A program made the position numbers and the translations under genes. Shown in pieces: positions 52,303-62,851 of a stretch of DNA of 64,000 nucleotides. A model generated the notes under the pieces. That model searched no databases. It was not told the origin of the DNA and saw only the letters and a program-made list of their open reading frames with translations. The stretch's first letter is position 1. Every line of letters starts with the position of its first letter. Source of the DNA: Diphasiastrum complanatum (lineage: Eukaryota; Streptophyta; Lycopodiopsida; Lycopodiales; Lycopodiaceae); the NCBI GenBank assembly GCA_029204225.1, contig CM055102.1, positions 33,197,585 through 33,261,584 of the forward strand, read 5' to 3'.

Positions 52303-52965
52303 TGTTGTAAAGCTACCTTTACAAACTTTACTTCCGGCGCCATCGACGCCAGCAGCGCCCCTGCTGCTCCCGGCGCCACTGTGACCAGAATCCAGCCGGT
52401 GCCAAGTTCCTATGGCTAAAAATCTTTGATCGGTTCTAGCGGAGTCCAGAGAGCTCAGATCAATGTACAATCACCTCACACGATCTAGGCATGATTAAAG
52501 GAAGCCTGGGGATCAATAAAATCTAGAGAGAGAAAATGACTTTCTAGAAAGAGAAAATCCTAGAGAGAGAAAAACGTGCTTTACCAGCTTGGGTAAAGTG
52601 CTTGGTATGAGAGGGGGGAGGGGGGGGGGTGCCGAGTCACACCAATACTATAGGGGAGTGAGGGTGGCGAGCTCCAACCAAGTCTCTGCCTCCCTTGCTG
52701 GAATGTTGTCATGGCTCTCGCCTTGGCATGCTAGCGCCCTGGAGACTAGGGTCGGTCACACACTTGAAATGTAACCTTCTCAGATTTATCAATAAAGTGG
52801 GATTTTCCTCAAATTGATTTTGATTACCTTCTGGGTTTTAGTGTTCGGTAAAAGCGCCAGTTGTAAGGCCGCTTTCAAAATTTTTAACTTGGCACATAGC
52901 TGAGGGTCGTATCCCGGGACGCCAGAGGTATGCCGTCGGGACCATTCGGTCCGTGGCGCCAGCGG
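52303..52965 (+). repeat. 3' LTR of the short element
   Basis: Same start as the 5' copy. It has lost about 18 bp in the GGCGCC-rich part and has an expanded G-run near 52611-52629. A partial second copy of the terminal GTCGGGACCATT motif follows at 52966-52990. Confidence 0.65.
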
Positions 52966-53040
52966 TATGCTGTCGGGACCATTTGGTCCAGGAACTGGTT
53001 GTCTCCATATATGTCGCGGCTTGTGGTTCTGAGTGCTCCT

Positions 53041-53420
53041 TGCATGAACGTGAATGAGTTAAGCTCTTGGGAAACGAGCTCTAACTTGTCGGCTGAGTTG
53101 GATGGCTTGCTTGGGTGGAAGTTACATGTTTATGGCTGTCCAGTCTGGCGTGGCGCCAAGTTGGCTTCCAGCGCTCGTGACGAAGCTTTCAGTTGGTTAA
53201 GTCTGATGTAAGTCAGACCGCTTGCTTGGAATAGATGTTACTCGTTTGTAACGAAGCTTCGAGTTGGTCAAGTTTGATGTATGTCGGGCGGCTTGCTTGG
53301 AGGGAAGTCACCCACATCGGGACCCCCGATCTGGCATGGCGCCAAGTTGGATCTCAATGTTGGTTTTCGGAACTTCAAGTTGGTGAAGTCTGATCGTTGT
53401 TGGCGAGTTGGCTGCTTGTA
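53041..53420. repeat. Imperfect repeats with GAAGCTTTCAGTTGGTTAAG-like units
   Basis: GGCGCCAAGTTGG and the segment GACGAAGCTT-CAGTTGGT(T/C)AAGT-TGATGTA-GTC recur two to three times with divergence. No protein domain is recognisable. It may belong to a relative of the neighbouring short LTR element. Confidence 0.4.
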
Positions 53421-53985
53421 TGTCAAATGGGTTTGGATGGCAAGAGTTGAAGGCTGGGAAGCTAAGTCGTGGTTCTCGGCTCCCTTTGGGATGTCTGCGC
53501 TACAGGAGTGGACATCAACAAGGGATCAATCTACTTGACAAGGGAGATCCTTATGTATGCGCACATATCCCAAGTTAGTGGTGGTACCATTTTGCCCATG
53601 TCTAATGAATGTCATCATAAGGGTGCACATATTGGCTTAAAATATTTCAAAAAATCATACGCTCGCACAAACATGCTGAATTGAAGCATATAGTAGATCG
53701 TTGGGAGGCTATTTTTGCAAGGAAAATTCATGCAGAATTACTGGTTAACTGAAAAATACAACCAAAAAAAGAAATACAGCAAAATGACAATTATTAGCTA
53801 AGAATACGGAGCACACAGAAGAAGAGCGAGATTGCTCGTTGTATTTATAAAATTGTTGTATTTATATTTACAAATCTGCTGGAGTAGCATTTGAAGGATG
53901 CATAAACGTTTTTGAGCGTACCCTGTGACAGTAGATAGCTCAAAGTAAAAAGCAAACAAAGCTGGAACATGCATCCATACGCAGA
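53421..53985. other. Region without a recognisable feature
   Basis: A/T-rich stretch between the repeats and the end of the HUH reading frame. If that gene belongs to a transposon, one terminus should lie here, but I could not recognise it. Confidence 0.4.
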
Positions 53986-54960
53986 CTATGTACATAAATA
54001 CAACATAGTTTTCCTATAGATGATGTCATAATCGACAGAGATATATGTAGCTTCTTTATCAGCAAGTGGTGAGAGAGGCGTCTCTGGTGTGGACGTATCA
54101 GTCGGCGTGTTTGCATTCGGATTTGCATGGCGAATGCTATGATCAATGCTTCGTGTTCTTGCTCCAAAGTATCGTCCACGTGCATGTTGTCTTGCAAAGA
54201 AAATATTATGAACATCTTCCAGCGTTACCAAGCCAAGAACCAACATCGCCCGCCACACTGATGCTGCTCGCTCTACATCCATACCAAGACCTTTTGAAGG
54301 TTTAACCCAAGCCGCAGAAAGAAAATACTTTGCGGTTCTTAACATTGACAATAGACAAGCTGCGAAAGAGTGACCCAAATAGTGCTTTCCATAGAACAGG
54401 TTGTACGCCCTTTCAAACACATTGCACGACAGACTATGTTCTTCACTTCAGAAGACCCCAGCCTCGCATAAAGCTCTTTCCCAAGCTCGAGATCGTCAGT
54501 TTTAACATTGTGCAATGCAACTTGGAAATGAGACTTTTCGAAATCCTTCAAACAGTAGCCTACCATACCATGGAATGTATGCAAACCCTTATGTGTGAGT
54601 GTCTTGCACATGACCAGAGCTCCTGCTGGTGCTTGCACATCCCAACCCAACTGGTGCTTAATCTGCAAGTTCATGGTTTTGGCACTGGTGGCCATGATTC
54701 GACATGTCATTTGAAAATGCAAGTGCAGTAGTGTGCCTCCCCTCTCCGAAGCACACACCCCAGCTACAGATTTATCTGTCAAAAACTGTTGCAGCAAAGG
54801 TAGCAAGCGAACGTCAACGTCCTCCACAGCCAACGGTGATGCTAAGTTCCAGATACTTCATGTCTCGCGAATTCATCTTCTTCACCTTCGATGGTGGCCT
54901 CCCACGCCCACGACTTGGATGTTTGGATGTGCTTCCGGCGTCCATATGTGTATTCTGCAT
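53986..54960 (-). pseudogene. Rep/HUH endonuclease-like gene with two compensating frameshifts (replitron-like)
   Basis: The frame opens with ATG at 54960-54958, right after a TGA. The N-terminus is basic with an AT-hook-like RGRGRPPSK (about 54912-54886). Motif 1 (MKYLELSIT) lies at about 54861-54835, where an extra base shifts the frame. The next frame carries HLHFQ, the HUH motif, at 54725-54711, and GYCLKD, a YxxKD catalytic tyrosine motif, at about 54560-54543. A second shift near 54421 restores the first frame. It then reads FERAYNLFYGKHYLGHSFAA to a stop at 53986, about 325 codons in all. Motif order and spacing (about 40 residues, then 52) match Rep-type HUH nucleases, which nick and rejoin single-stranded DNA in rolling-circle replication. 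In plants, candidates are replitrons or integrated ssDNA-virus-like Rep genes. No SF3 helicase motif is seen. The family call rests on motifs only. Confidence 0.62.
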
Positions 54961-55035
54961 TCAGAAGAAAGAAAATGTTTCGACAAAGCAGTTCAAATCA
55001 TAGGCAGAGACATAGAACATACATGGAAAGATGGG

Positions 55036-55040
<5 letters not shown>

Positions 55041-55131
<91 letters not shown>
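55041..55131. repeat. (GA)n microsatellite, 91 bp
   Basis: Uninterrupted GA dinucleotides about 80 bp upstream of the HUH-like start codon. Confidence 0.97.
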
Positions 55132-55134
<3 letters not shown>

Positions 55135-56227
55135 ATAGATTCCAGCTGAATCTGTGAACACGATTCTTTTACATTCTTATCTTTGTTACTTCCGTTGGTT
55201 ACAGTTCTTTATGGTTCAATCTTCTTGTTAGAACGGTTTCCAAGCAGAAGTGTTTCTCAGATTACAACGTGTACTCCCAGCCTGTCAGTGGGGAGAGACA
55301 GATACGTTACTCAGCTACATGCATTTACAAGCCATGCAACCAGTCCTAGCTCAGTATAGATCAACATTATGAATTAGTGAGCAAATCTACAATCTATCTA
55401 CCAAAATCAGGGAACAATGCAATTACAAGATTAAGCTACTCAGCAAGAAACAAGAAACAAGAAAACCAGCATCCTAACAGCATTCTAGCAAAACAAGGAT
55501 CAAGAAACACCCATTTCTTGATGCTTGGAATGCCCAAGAACAATCAAGGACAAGATTGTTAGAGAGTATGCAAATCAGATCCACAATCTCAGCCTCTATA
55601 GTTTACCTGCATGCTGAAACTACAAAATCAAGAAAGTTAATCCACATCTACATTCCACAAAACAAGAAAGTAAGCAAGAGATCTAACTAAGCTACAATCA
55701 CAAAGGAAATCGGAACATGCTCATAGAAATTTCACTCAAGAAGATTGCCATGAACAAGGAGCTTCACAATCATCAAGAACTCGTGGAAGATCTTCTTTAT
55801 TCACTCAAGAGCAATTGACAATACAATCAAAGCTTCCTCACAAGAGAGGGGGGCCCTTAAATAAGCAAAAAGACTGTCCATGTGGAGCCCAAGTGGCAAT
55901 TCCACTAATTTGAAAATTACAAGTGGAAAAAGCCGTTCCACTAGTGGTCACTATCAAAAGGTGGCTCACTCTAAATTATTTAAGGGGTCTACACTATTTA
56001 CAATGCCTAGGAAATATTACTAGCTCCTACATGGTCGTTCTTTCTATGGGATACACCATGTAGGCTCACATAGATAATAACTGTCATCCTAGCTAGTAAT
56101 TCTTGGCTCTCATGCTCGGCTCTCAGCTTCTTATGCTCTCCTCCTTCTGAGACCTCCTCGGTCATGGGTGAGAGACACTCTGTGTCTTCAGCTTGGCTCG
56201 GCATCTAGGGATCCTCTGGAATCCGTC

Positions 56228-56230
<3 letters not shown>
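55132..56230. other. Region without a recognisable gene
   Basis: A/T-rich sequence between two (GA)n tracts with no domain-bearing frame. AACAAGAAACAAGAAA near 55447 is a short repeat. Confidence 0.45.

Positions 56231-56317
<87 letters not shown>
56231..56317. repeat. (GA)n microsatellite, about 87 bp
   Basis: Uninterrupted AG dinucleotides ending 41 bp before the 367-bp tandem array. Confidence 0.97.
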
Positions 56318-56320
<3 letters not shown>

Positions 56321-56357
56321 TGTCAATTGGATGTGGGCCATACCCTCTACCGGACAC

Positions 56358-57827
56358 ATGTCAATATGGTTGATAAAAAATTTAGACACGTGTCGCGCAG
56401 CATGTGTTGAAACATGCTGATGTGGCGAGACAGATGTCGTGGACATACTGGCCGGTGGTGTGCTGACAAAGAATTTAGACACGTGTCGTGCAACATGTGT
56501 TAAAACATGCTGATGTGGCGAGACATATGTCGTGCACATACTGGCCAGTGGTGTGTATACCGTCTCTGTGTCGAGCACAAATTGGTGGACTAAATTTTTT
56601 TTAAAATTGTGGGAACATATTTAGCGTCCAAACTCAAATTTAGACAACTTATGCTTACTTTGAGTCTTTTGTGAAAGCCTTATGGTTCTATTGACGTGGG
56701 AGCTAAGTACATATTGTGGAATGCATGTCAATATGGTTGATAAAAAATTTAGACACGTGTCGTGCAACATGTGTTGAAACATGCTGATGTGGCGAGACAG
56801 ATGTCGTGCACATACTGGCCAGTGGTGTGCTGACAAAGAATTTAGACACGTGTCATGCAACATGTGTTAAAACATGCTGATGTGGCGAGACATATGTCGT
56901 GCACATACTGGCCAGTGGTGTGTATACCGTCTCTGTGTCGAGCACAAATTGGTGGACTAAATTTTTTTCAAAATTGTGGGAACATATTTAGCGTCCAAAC
57001 TCAAATTTAGACAACTTATGCTTACTTTGAGTCTTTTGTGAAAGCCTTATGGTTCTATTGACGTGGGAGCTAAGTACATATTGTGGAATGCATGTCAATA
57101 TGGTTGATAAAAAATTTAGACACGTGTCGCGCAGCATGTGTTGAAACATGCTGATGTGGCGAGACAGATGTCGTGCACATACTGGCCGGTGGTGTGCTGA
57201 CAAAGAATTTAGACACGTGTCGTGCAACATGTGTTAAAACATGCTGATGTGGCGAGACATATGTCGTGCACATACTGGCCAGTGGTGTGTATACCATCTC
57301 TGTGTCGAGCACAAATTGGTGGACTAAATTTTTTTCAAAATTGTGGGAACATATTTAGCGTCCAAACTCAAATTTAGACAACTTATGCTTACTTTGAGTC
57401 TTTTGTGAAAGCCTTATGGTTCTATTGACGTGGGAGCTAAGTACATATTGTGGAATGCATGTCAATATGGTTGATAAAAAATTTAGACACGTGTCGCGCA
57501 GCATGTGTTGAAACATGCTGATGTGGCGAGACAGATGTCGTGCACATACTGGCCGGTGGTGTGCTGACAAAGAATTTAGACACGTGTCGTGCAACATGTG
57601 TTAAAACATGCTGATGTGGCGAGACATATGTCGTGCACATACTGGCCAGTGGTGTGTATACCGTCTCTGTGTCGAGCACAAATTGGTGGACTAAATTTTT
57701 TTCAAAATTGTGGGAACATATTTAGCGTCCAAACTCAAATTTAGACAACTTATGCTTACTTTGAGTCTTTTGTGAAAGCCTTATGGTTCTATTGACGTGG
57801 GAGCTAAGTACATATTGTGGAATGCAT
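56358..57827. repeat. Tandem array, four units of exactly 367 bp
   Basis: ATGTCAATATGGTTGATAAA starts at 56358, 56725, 57092 and 57459, an exact 367-bp period. Units differ by only a few bases. Each contains two diverged subunits about 93 bp apart (for example 56381 and 56474). Each subunit has the palindrome GACACGTGTC and an inverted repeat (CAGCATGT - 6 bases - ACATGCTG), giving eight copies over the array. Parallel open frames in the units are a by-product of the repetition, not genes. Confidence 0.93.
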
Positions 57828-58285
57828 TACTTGTGAAAACTTTGATTCTAGGACCTTTAAAAGATCTACAAGCAAGAGAATTTGCACAGTCCAAATACTA
57901 GATTGATAGAACTTGGATTTTTGCATAAGAAAAAACTAACTTTTGATCTTGGCAAGAGCTTTTGTTCACAAGATGCAATCATCCATCAAACACAAGCCAT
58001 TGAAGAGGGTAAGAAACTAAGACATTCGGTAGCTTCAAAACATTCATACAAGTAAAAAGTACAAAGGATTTCCTCCTTGCTCTCAACCTCTCTCAACAAG
58101 ATAAAAGTAAACTCCAAAATCAATCTCCCACATTCTAAAAAAAAAAGTATGTACAATGAGCTCTCCATCAAGTTTATAGTGTGATCCCAAGTTACACCTA
58201 CTTTTAGCATGTGGTGAACTTTAGACTATGATTGGACCTCACAAGCCATCCCGATAAAAGTGATTGGATGAGGTGTACCACTTTC

Positions 58286-59047
58286 TGTTAGCAATTGTGC
58301 TAACACAAAGAAAAAAAAAAAAAACTCCGTGGCATATGTTTTGTAAGTCCACGTATGAGTATCTGTCAATAAACTTCAACCATGGCATGTGTTTTGTAAG
58401 CCCATGAGTAGAAGCTTAAATAATAATAAAATAGCTTAAACTTAGATTTAGAACTTAGACTTAGGAAACTTAAGATTAGAAATATTTTATCTTAAGTTTT
58501 CCTAAGTTAAGAAATTTTGAAGTTCTAAATCCTAAGTTAAAAGTTCTAGAAACAGATTAGTCCCATAAGTTAGTAGACACTTATGGAAGACCCTCCTTGC
58601 CATAAAAGGAGAGGTATTTGCATTGTAAACAACACTTTGTGATTAAGGTAAAATTACTATTGTGATTATCTTGCATTTCATTGTGTTCCCATTGGAAGGT
58701 GCATAGCTTGAGGAAAGGTGCTCGGGCCTCCTCTTGCCTCTTTTCATTGGCCTTTAATTGTGGTGTTTATTGCTTAGTTTAGCTGCAATTCATATTATCT
58801 CCCTTTGGGTGTTACGTAGAATTTAGTAATCTTGCTAGTTGGATTTGCCTTAGCAAGGAATTATATTGTTGTCATTAATTAGCTTATTTCTGTTACGGGC
58901 ACTAGTTGGGTAAGCCTTAGTGTTCTCATTCATGTTGACTCTTTCCATATTCTTGTGAACCTTGTTGTAGAAACTTAAAAAGTGGACGAATCTCTACATC
59001 CCTATACTACACCCGTGAGTAGATCTAGCCATCGCGTAAACTAGACA
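58286..59047 (+). mobile_element. Putative 5' LTR of gypsy element
   Basis: The right end ...CTAGACA sits immediately before a gypsy-type primer site. A TG start is proposed at 58286, where TGTTAGCA and TGCTAACA form an 8-bp stem with a 4-base loop. CATAAAAGG near 58600 could be the TATA box. The left edge is a guess because no second LTR is in the window. Confidence 0.5.
58438..58540. repeat. About 100-bp foldback inside the gypsy LTR
   Basis: AACTTAGATTTAGAACTT...CTTAGGAAACTTAAGA pairs with TCTTAAGTTTTCCTAAG...AAGTTCTAAATCCTAAGTT around a short A/T loop, a MITE-like hairpin. A direct repeat (GGCATRTGTTTTGTAAG) lies just to the left, near 58331 and 58384. Confidence 0.6.
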
Positions 59048-59048
59048 T

Positions 59049-59060
59049 TGGCGCCGTTGC
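59049..59060 (+). other. Gypsy primer binding site
   Basis: TGGCGCCGTTGC one base after the LTR end matches the start of the tRNA-Arg-type primer site of plant Tat/Ogre-like gypsy elements. Confidence 0.7.
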
Positions 59061-59159
59061 TGCTTTTTAAGTATTTTTTTACCTAGCTTTTTCTCCTTTT
59101 TTTCTGTTTTCTTGCTTCTGTGTTGTATGTTTGCTTGTTTGCCTGTCTCTATCTACCAG

Positions 59160-59164
59160 CAAAC
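59160..59164 (+). other. Target site duplication, left copy (CAAAC)
   Basis: CAAAC directly before the copia element; the identical five bases follow it at 62852-62856. Five bases is the normal LTR-retrotransposon duplication. Confidence 0.85.
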
Positions 59165-59439
59165 ACTTAGAATTTGCTTTGCACAGGAACACAGATCATG
59201 CTAAACAGTAACACAGTCAGAAAACACTCTCCTCAGCAAGCTCACATAGCAACTGTATTTCTCAAAATGAAATTACACTGTACATATAGTTTTTCACTCA
59301 GGCAACCTATGCATGACCCAGGTTGCCGCTGGCGGGACACGTGTCCCGTCGACTTGCCTCGTGGCGAGGCCAACTGATCCTTATCCACTTATAGGACCCA
59401 CAGTATAGTAACACAGTGATTCTAACTTTAATTCTAACT
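59165..59439 (-). repeat. 3' LTR of the nested copia
   Basis: 275 bp, same length as the 5' LTR. It contains GGGACACGTGTCCC (14-bp palindrome, near 59334-59347), which is GGGACGCGTGTCCC in the other copy. Confidence 0.9.
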
Positions 59440-59582
59440 CTCTCTCTTAAAGTAGAGTCACTTTTTATACAGTCATATACATAGCTTTAAAGTCAACAAA
59501 CTTTAAGTATAGAAAGCTTTGATCTAGATTTATCAAACTTTTCTCCAGTAAGTGGCTTAGTGAAAATATCAGCTAGTTGTTC

Positions 59583-61162
59583 TTATGTGCTACAATGAAC
59601 AACATGAATTTCACGGCTCAGCAGCCTCTCACGTATGAAGTGATACTGAATCTCAATGTGTTTAGTTCTCGCATGGAACACTGGATTCTTTGCTAGCTGA
59701 ATGGCACTCTGACTGTCGCTATGTAAAGTCGTGGGATTTTTCTGCTTCATGCCAATTTCTTCCAAGATTTGTCTTAACCATATAGCTTCTTGTGCAGCAC
59801 TACACATTGTCTTATACTCTGTTTCTGTGGTGGAAAGAGCAATTGTACTTTGTTTCTTACTAGACCAGGAAAAGCAATTACCACAAAACTGGTATATATA
59901 TCCTGTGGTGGATCTACAATCATCATAGTCACCTCCCCAATCCGCATCCACATAGCCACACAACTCAGGTAAGCCATCATGCTTCCTGTAAATCAAGCCA
60001 TACTCTGAAGTGCCTTTTGCATAACGCAAAATGCGTTTAGCTGCCTTCCAATGCGTTTCTGTAGGTGCTGCCATAAACTGACTTACAATACCAACAACAT
60101 AGCATATATCTGGTCTAGTCGTGGTAAGGTAAATCAAGCTCCCTACTAACTATCTATATAGCGTAGCATCAAATGACTTTGACTCATCAAGCTTAGAAAG
60201 CTTTTTACCTGGTTCAATAGGAGTGTTTACTGGTTTGCAATCCTGCAACCTAAACCTGTGCAGCAACTCTTTGACATACTTCACCTGTGTTAAACCCACT
60301 TCATGTCCTTTTTGCCACACTTCTACTCCAAGGCAGTAATGCATCAGGCTGAGATCTGTCATCTCAAATTGTTCCATGAGGTCTTTCTTGATCATGTCTA
60401 TCATCTCTTGATTATTTTCCGTAATAATTAAGTCATCAACATAAAGAACAATCAAAGCAACCATACCATCAAAGCATAAGACATATAAATTTGGATCAGA
60501 ATGTGTTCTCACCATCCCCTTTGAACGAAAGTAGGCTTCAATCCTGCTACACCACGCACGTGGTGCTTGTTTAAGACCATAAAGCGCTTTCTTCAAGCGA
60601 CATACTTTATTTTTCTGTCCTTTTGTTACAAAGCCTTCAGGTTGATCCATGAACACTTTTTCTTCTAACTCACCATTTAGAAAAGCAGATTTCACATCCA
60701 TCTGATGCAAAGGCCAACCAAAATGTGAAGCTAAAGCAATAAGTAGACGTAGAGTATTCCACTTACAAACCGGCGCAAAGGTCTCCTCATAGTCAATGCC
60801 TTTATTTTGTGCGTACCCTTTGATCACCAATCTTGCTTTGTGCTTTGCTATACTTCCATCTGCATGGTACTTAGTCCTGTATACCCATTTGAACCAATGG
60901 GTTTCTTGCCAACTCGTGGTTCTATTAAGTCCCATGTGCTATGCTTAGCAATTGACTCCATCTCCTCTCCCATGGCCTTGACCCAAATGTCATCATCCTT
61001 CGCTTCACCATAAGTCGAAGGTTCTTTGCTTTGAATAATGTTAGATAAAAGAGCATAATTTGCTTCATATCTTTCAGGTAGTATCTTCTCTCTTGTTGAT
61101 CTTCGTAGCTCTCCCTGGTTAGATGATCCTGGAAAGTCATCTATGTCGCGGCTTTCCATCAA
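59583..61162 (-). pseudogene. Ty1/copia RT and RNase H
   Basis: Right to left: linker (RRSTREKILPERYEANYALL), RT ([62 protein letters not shown]), then RNase H (YLTTTRPDICYVVGIVSQFM, DADWGGDYDDCRSTTGYIYQ, STTETEYKTMCSAAQEAIWL, HARTKHIEIQYHFIRERL). A frameshift near 60900 and an in-frame TAG near 60147 break it. Catalytic YVDD is intact. Confidence 0.9.
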
Positions 61163-62564
61163 TCTCTCAAACCACTTAGGGAGCTTTCTGTTAGGTGATC
61201 GGCATAGTTGGAAATCCCCTCCAGTTTGTTACTTTTACTCAAAATGGACTCTCCCATGTTTGCCATCGCAAAAGTGTTTGAAGCTTCTGCCTTAGGCTAA
61301 GAACAGTATGTTGAGGCCAACAGTGATGTCAGAAGTTGAAAATAATGACCTGCACTTTTTTCTTACCAGGCCCCTCGCCGCTTTTCCACCAATTTGAAAG
61401 CCAAATCGGCGTCGCCTTCCGAAATGCACTCAGTCGTCAACTCCCAACAACGTGCCCAATGGAATGGTGAAACCACTTCTGGTGTACTCCGAACTCTTTC
61501 TCCATTGCAATCACTCTGTTTTGTTGTACCGTACTTGCAGGTACAGTCCGGGTGCCCTTCGTTTGGAGGTTATAGCATTTCGTTTGGGTCAAAACGGGCA
61601 AAGGACCCAAAAATAGGGACTTTTCTAGCTTTTGAACTGTTTCTTCACTTTGAAGAAACTTCACTCTTCACTTTGAAGGGACCCAACTCAACTTTCAGTA
61701 TGAAAATATTTAATGAAGTTGAAGGCTAGAATGCACTTCAATTTTTCAGGGCCCTGTTCAAAGCTCATCCAATGGCTGAACCAAATCTTGTGGTTCAAAT
61801 TTCTTTCCTATCGTAGATTCTAGACCGTTGATTCATTTGACACCTCATCTAAAGGTTCAAAGTACATCTGGGCATCGAACCAAACTCCTGCAGACACTAT
61901 GGTCTTCAATACACAAAGTTGTTCATCGTGTTGGGCACGCGAACAGCCCGCGACTTCCCTACCTGCGGCCGTGCCTCCCTTCTCTGAAAACTATCAGATC
62001 AAGCTCTCCTGTGGATCGTTTTGAGCACGATCTGAGGCCTGGAGCAGGGTCGCCCTACTGAATCCATGACTGTAGAGTGTTCAGTCAGGAAATTCCGTGG
62101 AGGAACGGTGATTTTAGCTCAACTTGACAAAGTGGCTTTTTCACCTTTTTACCGCAAATCTGCTAGGTTAACTGTCTGGAGACAAATCTCTGACATAAAC
62201 CTCAGAATCTCTCCATGGCTGATTGACAGTGTGATTAGCTTCCTTCCTGTCCTTACGGCATCCAAAACGGTGCACAAACAGCGAAGAAATCACCAGTTAT
62301 ATATAAAAACCGTAACTCCAAGTCCGGTTTCAATTTATAGCTGGATTCGAAATTGTCAATTTTTCACCAAATTTTTCCCTGTCTGATGCTATGCGCAGGC
62401 TAATAATCCCTCTGCTGAGCTTAGCAAGCCTCTATAAATTAGAAATCGTGCACCAGTGCTTCTCTTTCCGTCTTCAACCCGTCGTAAAACCCCGAACTCT
62501 CAGAAGACAGTTCTCCCGAAGCTCTCTTCAACGACGACACTGTACTGTGTACACTCCCTATACG
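61163..62564. other. Non-coding interior of the nested copia
   Basis: No gag, protease or integrase frame can be read between the primer site and the RT linker. This 1.4 kb is leader plus sequence left after deletion, or captured DNA of unknown origin. Confidence 0.5.
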
Positions 62565-62576
62565 GCTCTGATACCA
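62565..62576 (-). other. Primer binding site of the nested copia
   Basis: TGGTATCAGAGC on the minus strand, directly next to the LTR end, complementary to initiator tRNA-Met. Confidence 0.88.
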
Positions 62577-62851
62577 ACTTAGAATTTGCTTTGCACAGGA
62601 ACACAGATCATGCTACACAGTAACACAGACAAAAAACACTCTCCTCAGCAAGCTCACATAGCAACTGTATTTCTCAAAATGAAATTACACTGTACATATA
62701 GTTGTTCACTCAAGCAACCCATGCATGACCCAGGTTGCCGTTGGCGGGACGCGTGTCCCGTCGACTTGCCTCGTGGCGAGGCCAACTGATTCTTATGTAC
62801 TGATAGGACCCACAGTACAGTAACACAATGATTCTAACTTTAATTCTAACT
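62577..62851 (-). repeat. 5' LTR of the nested copia
   Basis: 275 bp, paired with 59165-59439. It is followed on the plus strand by the CAAAC duplication. Confidence 0.9.

Larger units (their letters stand above)
50840..52965 (+). mobile_element. Short non-autonomous LTR retrotransposon (TRIM/LARD-like)
   Basis: Two direct repeats of about 660-690 bp flank about 780 bp of non-coding DNA. Both start TGTTGTAAAGCTACC. The second is preceded by a purine tract (AAAGGTGGGGTGGA), as a polypurine tract should be. The interior has no gag or pol frame, so movement would need proteins from another element. The right LTR edge and target duplication could not be fixed. Confidence 0.65.
59165..62851 (-). 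mobile_element. Internally deleted Ty1/copia element nested in a gypsy leader
   Basis: 3687 bp with two 275-bp LTRs (59165-59439 and 62577-62851), a primer site TGGTATCAGAGC on the minus strand at 62576-62565, a polypurine tract (AAGAGAGAGAG) before the 3' LTR, and CAAAC duplications on both sides. The LTRs differ at about 14 positions by eye (about 95% identity), so insertion is not recent. The LTR termini are AGTTAGAATT...AATTCTAAGT rather than TG...CA. Gag, protease and integrase are missing; only RT/RNase H remains. Confidence 0.9.

Noticed and set aside
54330-54731. 133-codon plus-strand frame opposite the HUH gene
   Set aside because: Antisense shadow; the HUH, YxxKD and AT-hook motifs are all on the minus strand.
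56621-57679. Several near-identical 80-codon minus-strand frames
   Set aside because: They repeat because the DNA repeats every 367 bp; the frames are by-products and show no coding features.
56358-57827. Possible CRISPR-like array
   Set aside because: Units are 367 bp and identical throughout, with no spacers; the context is a plant nuclear genome.
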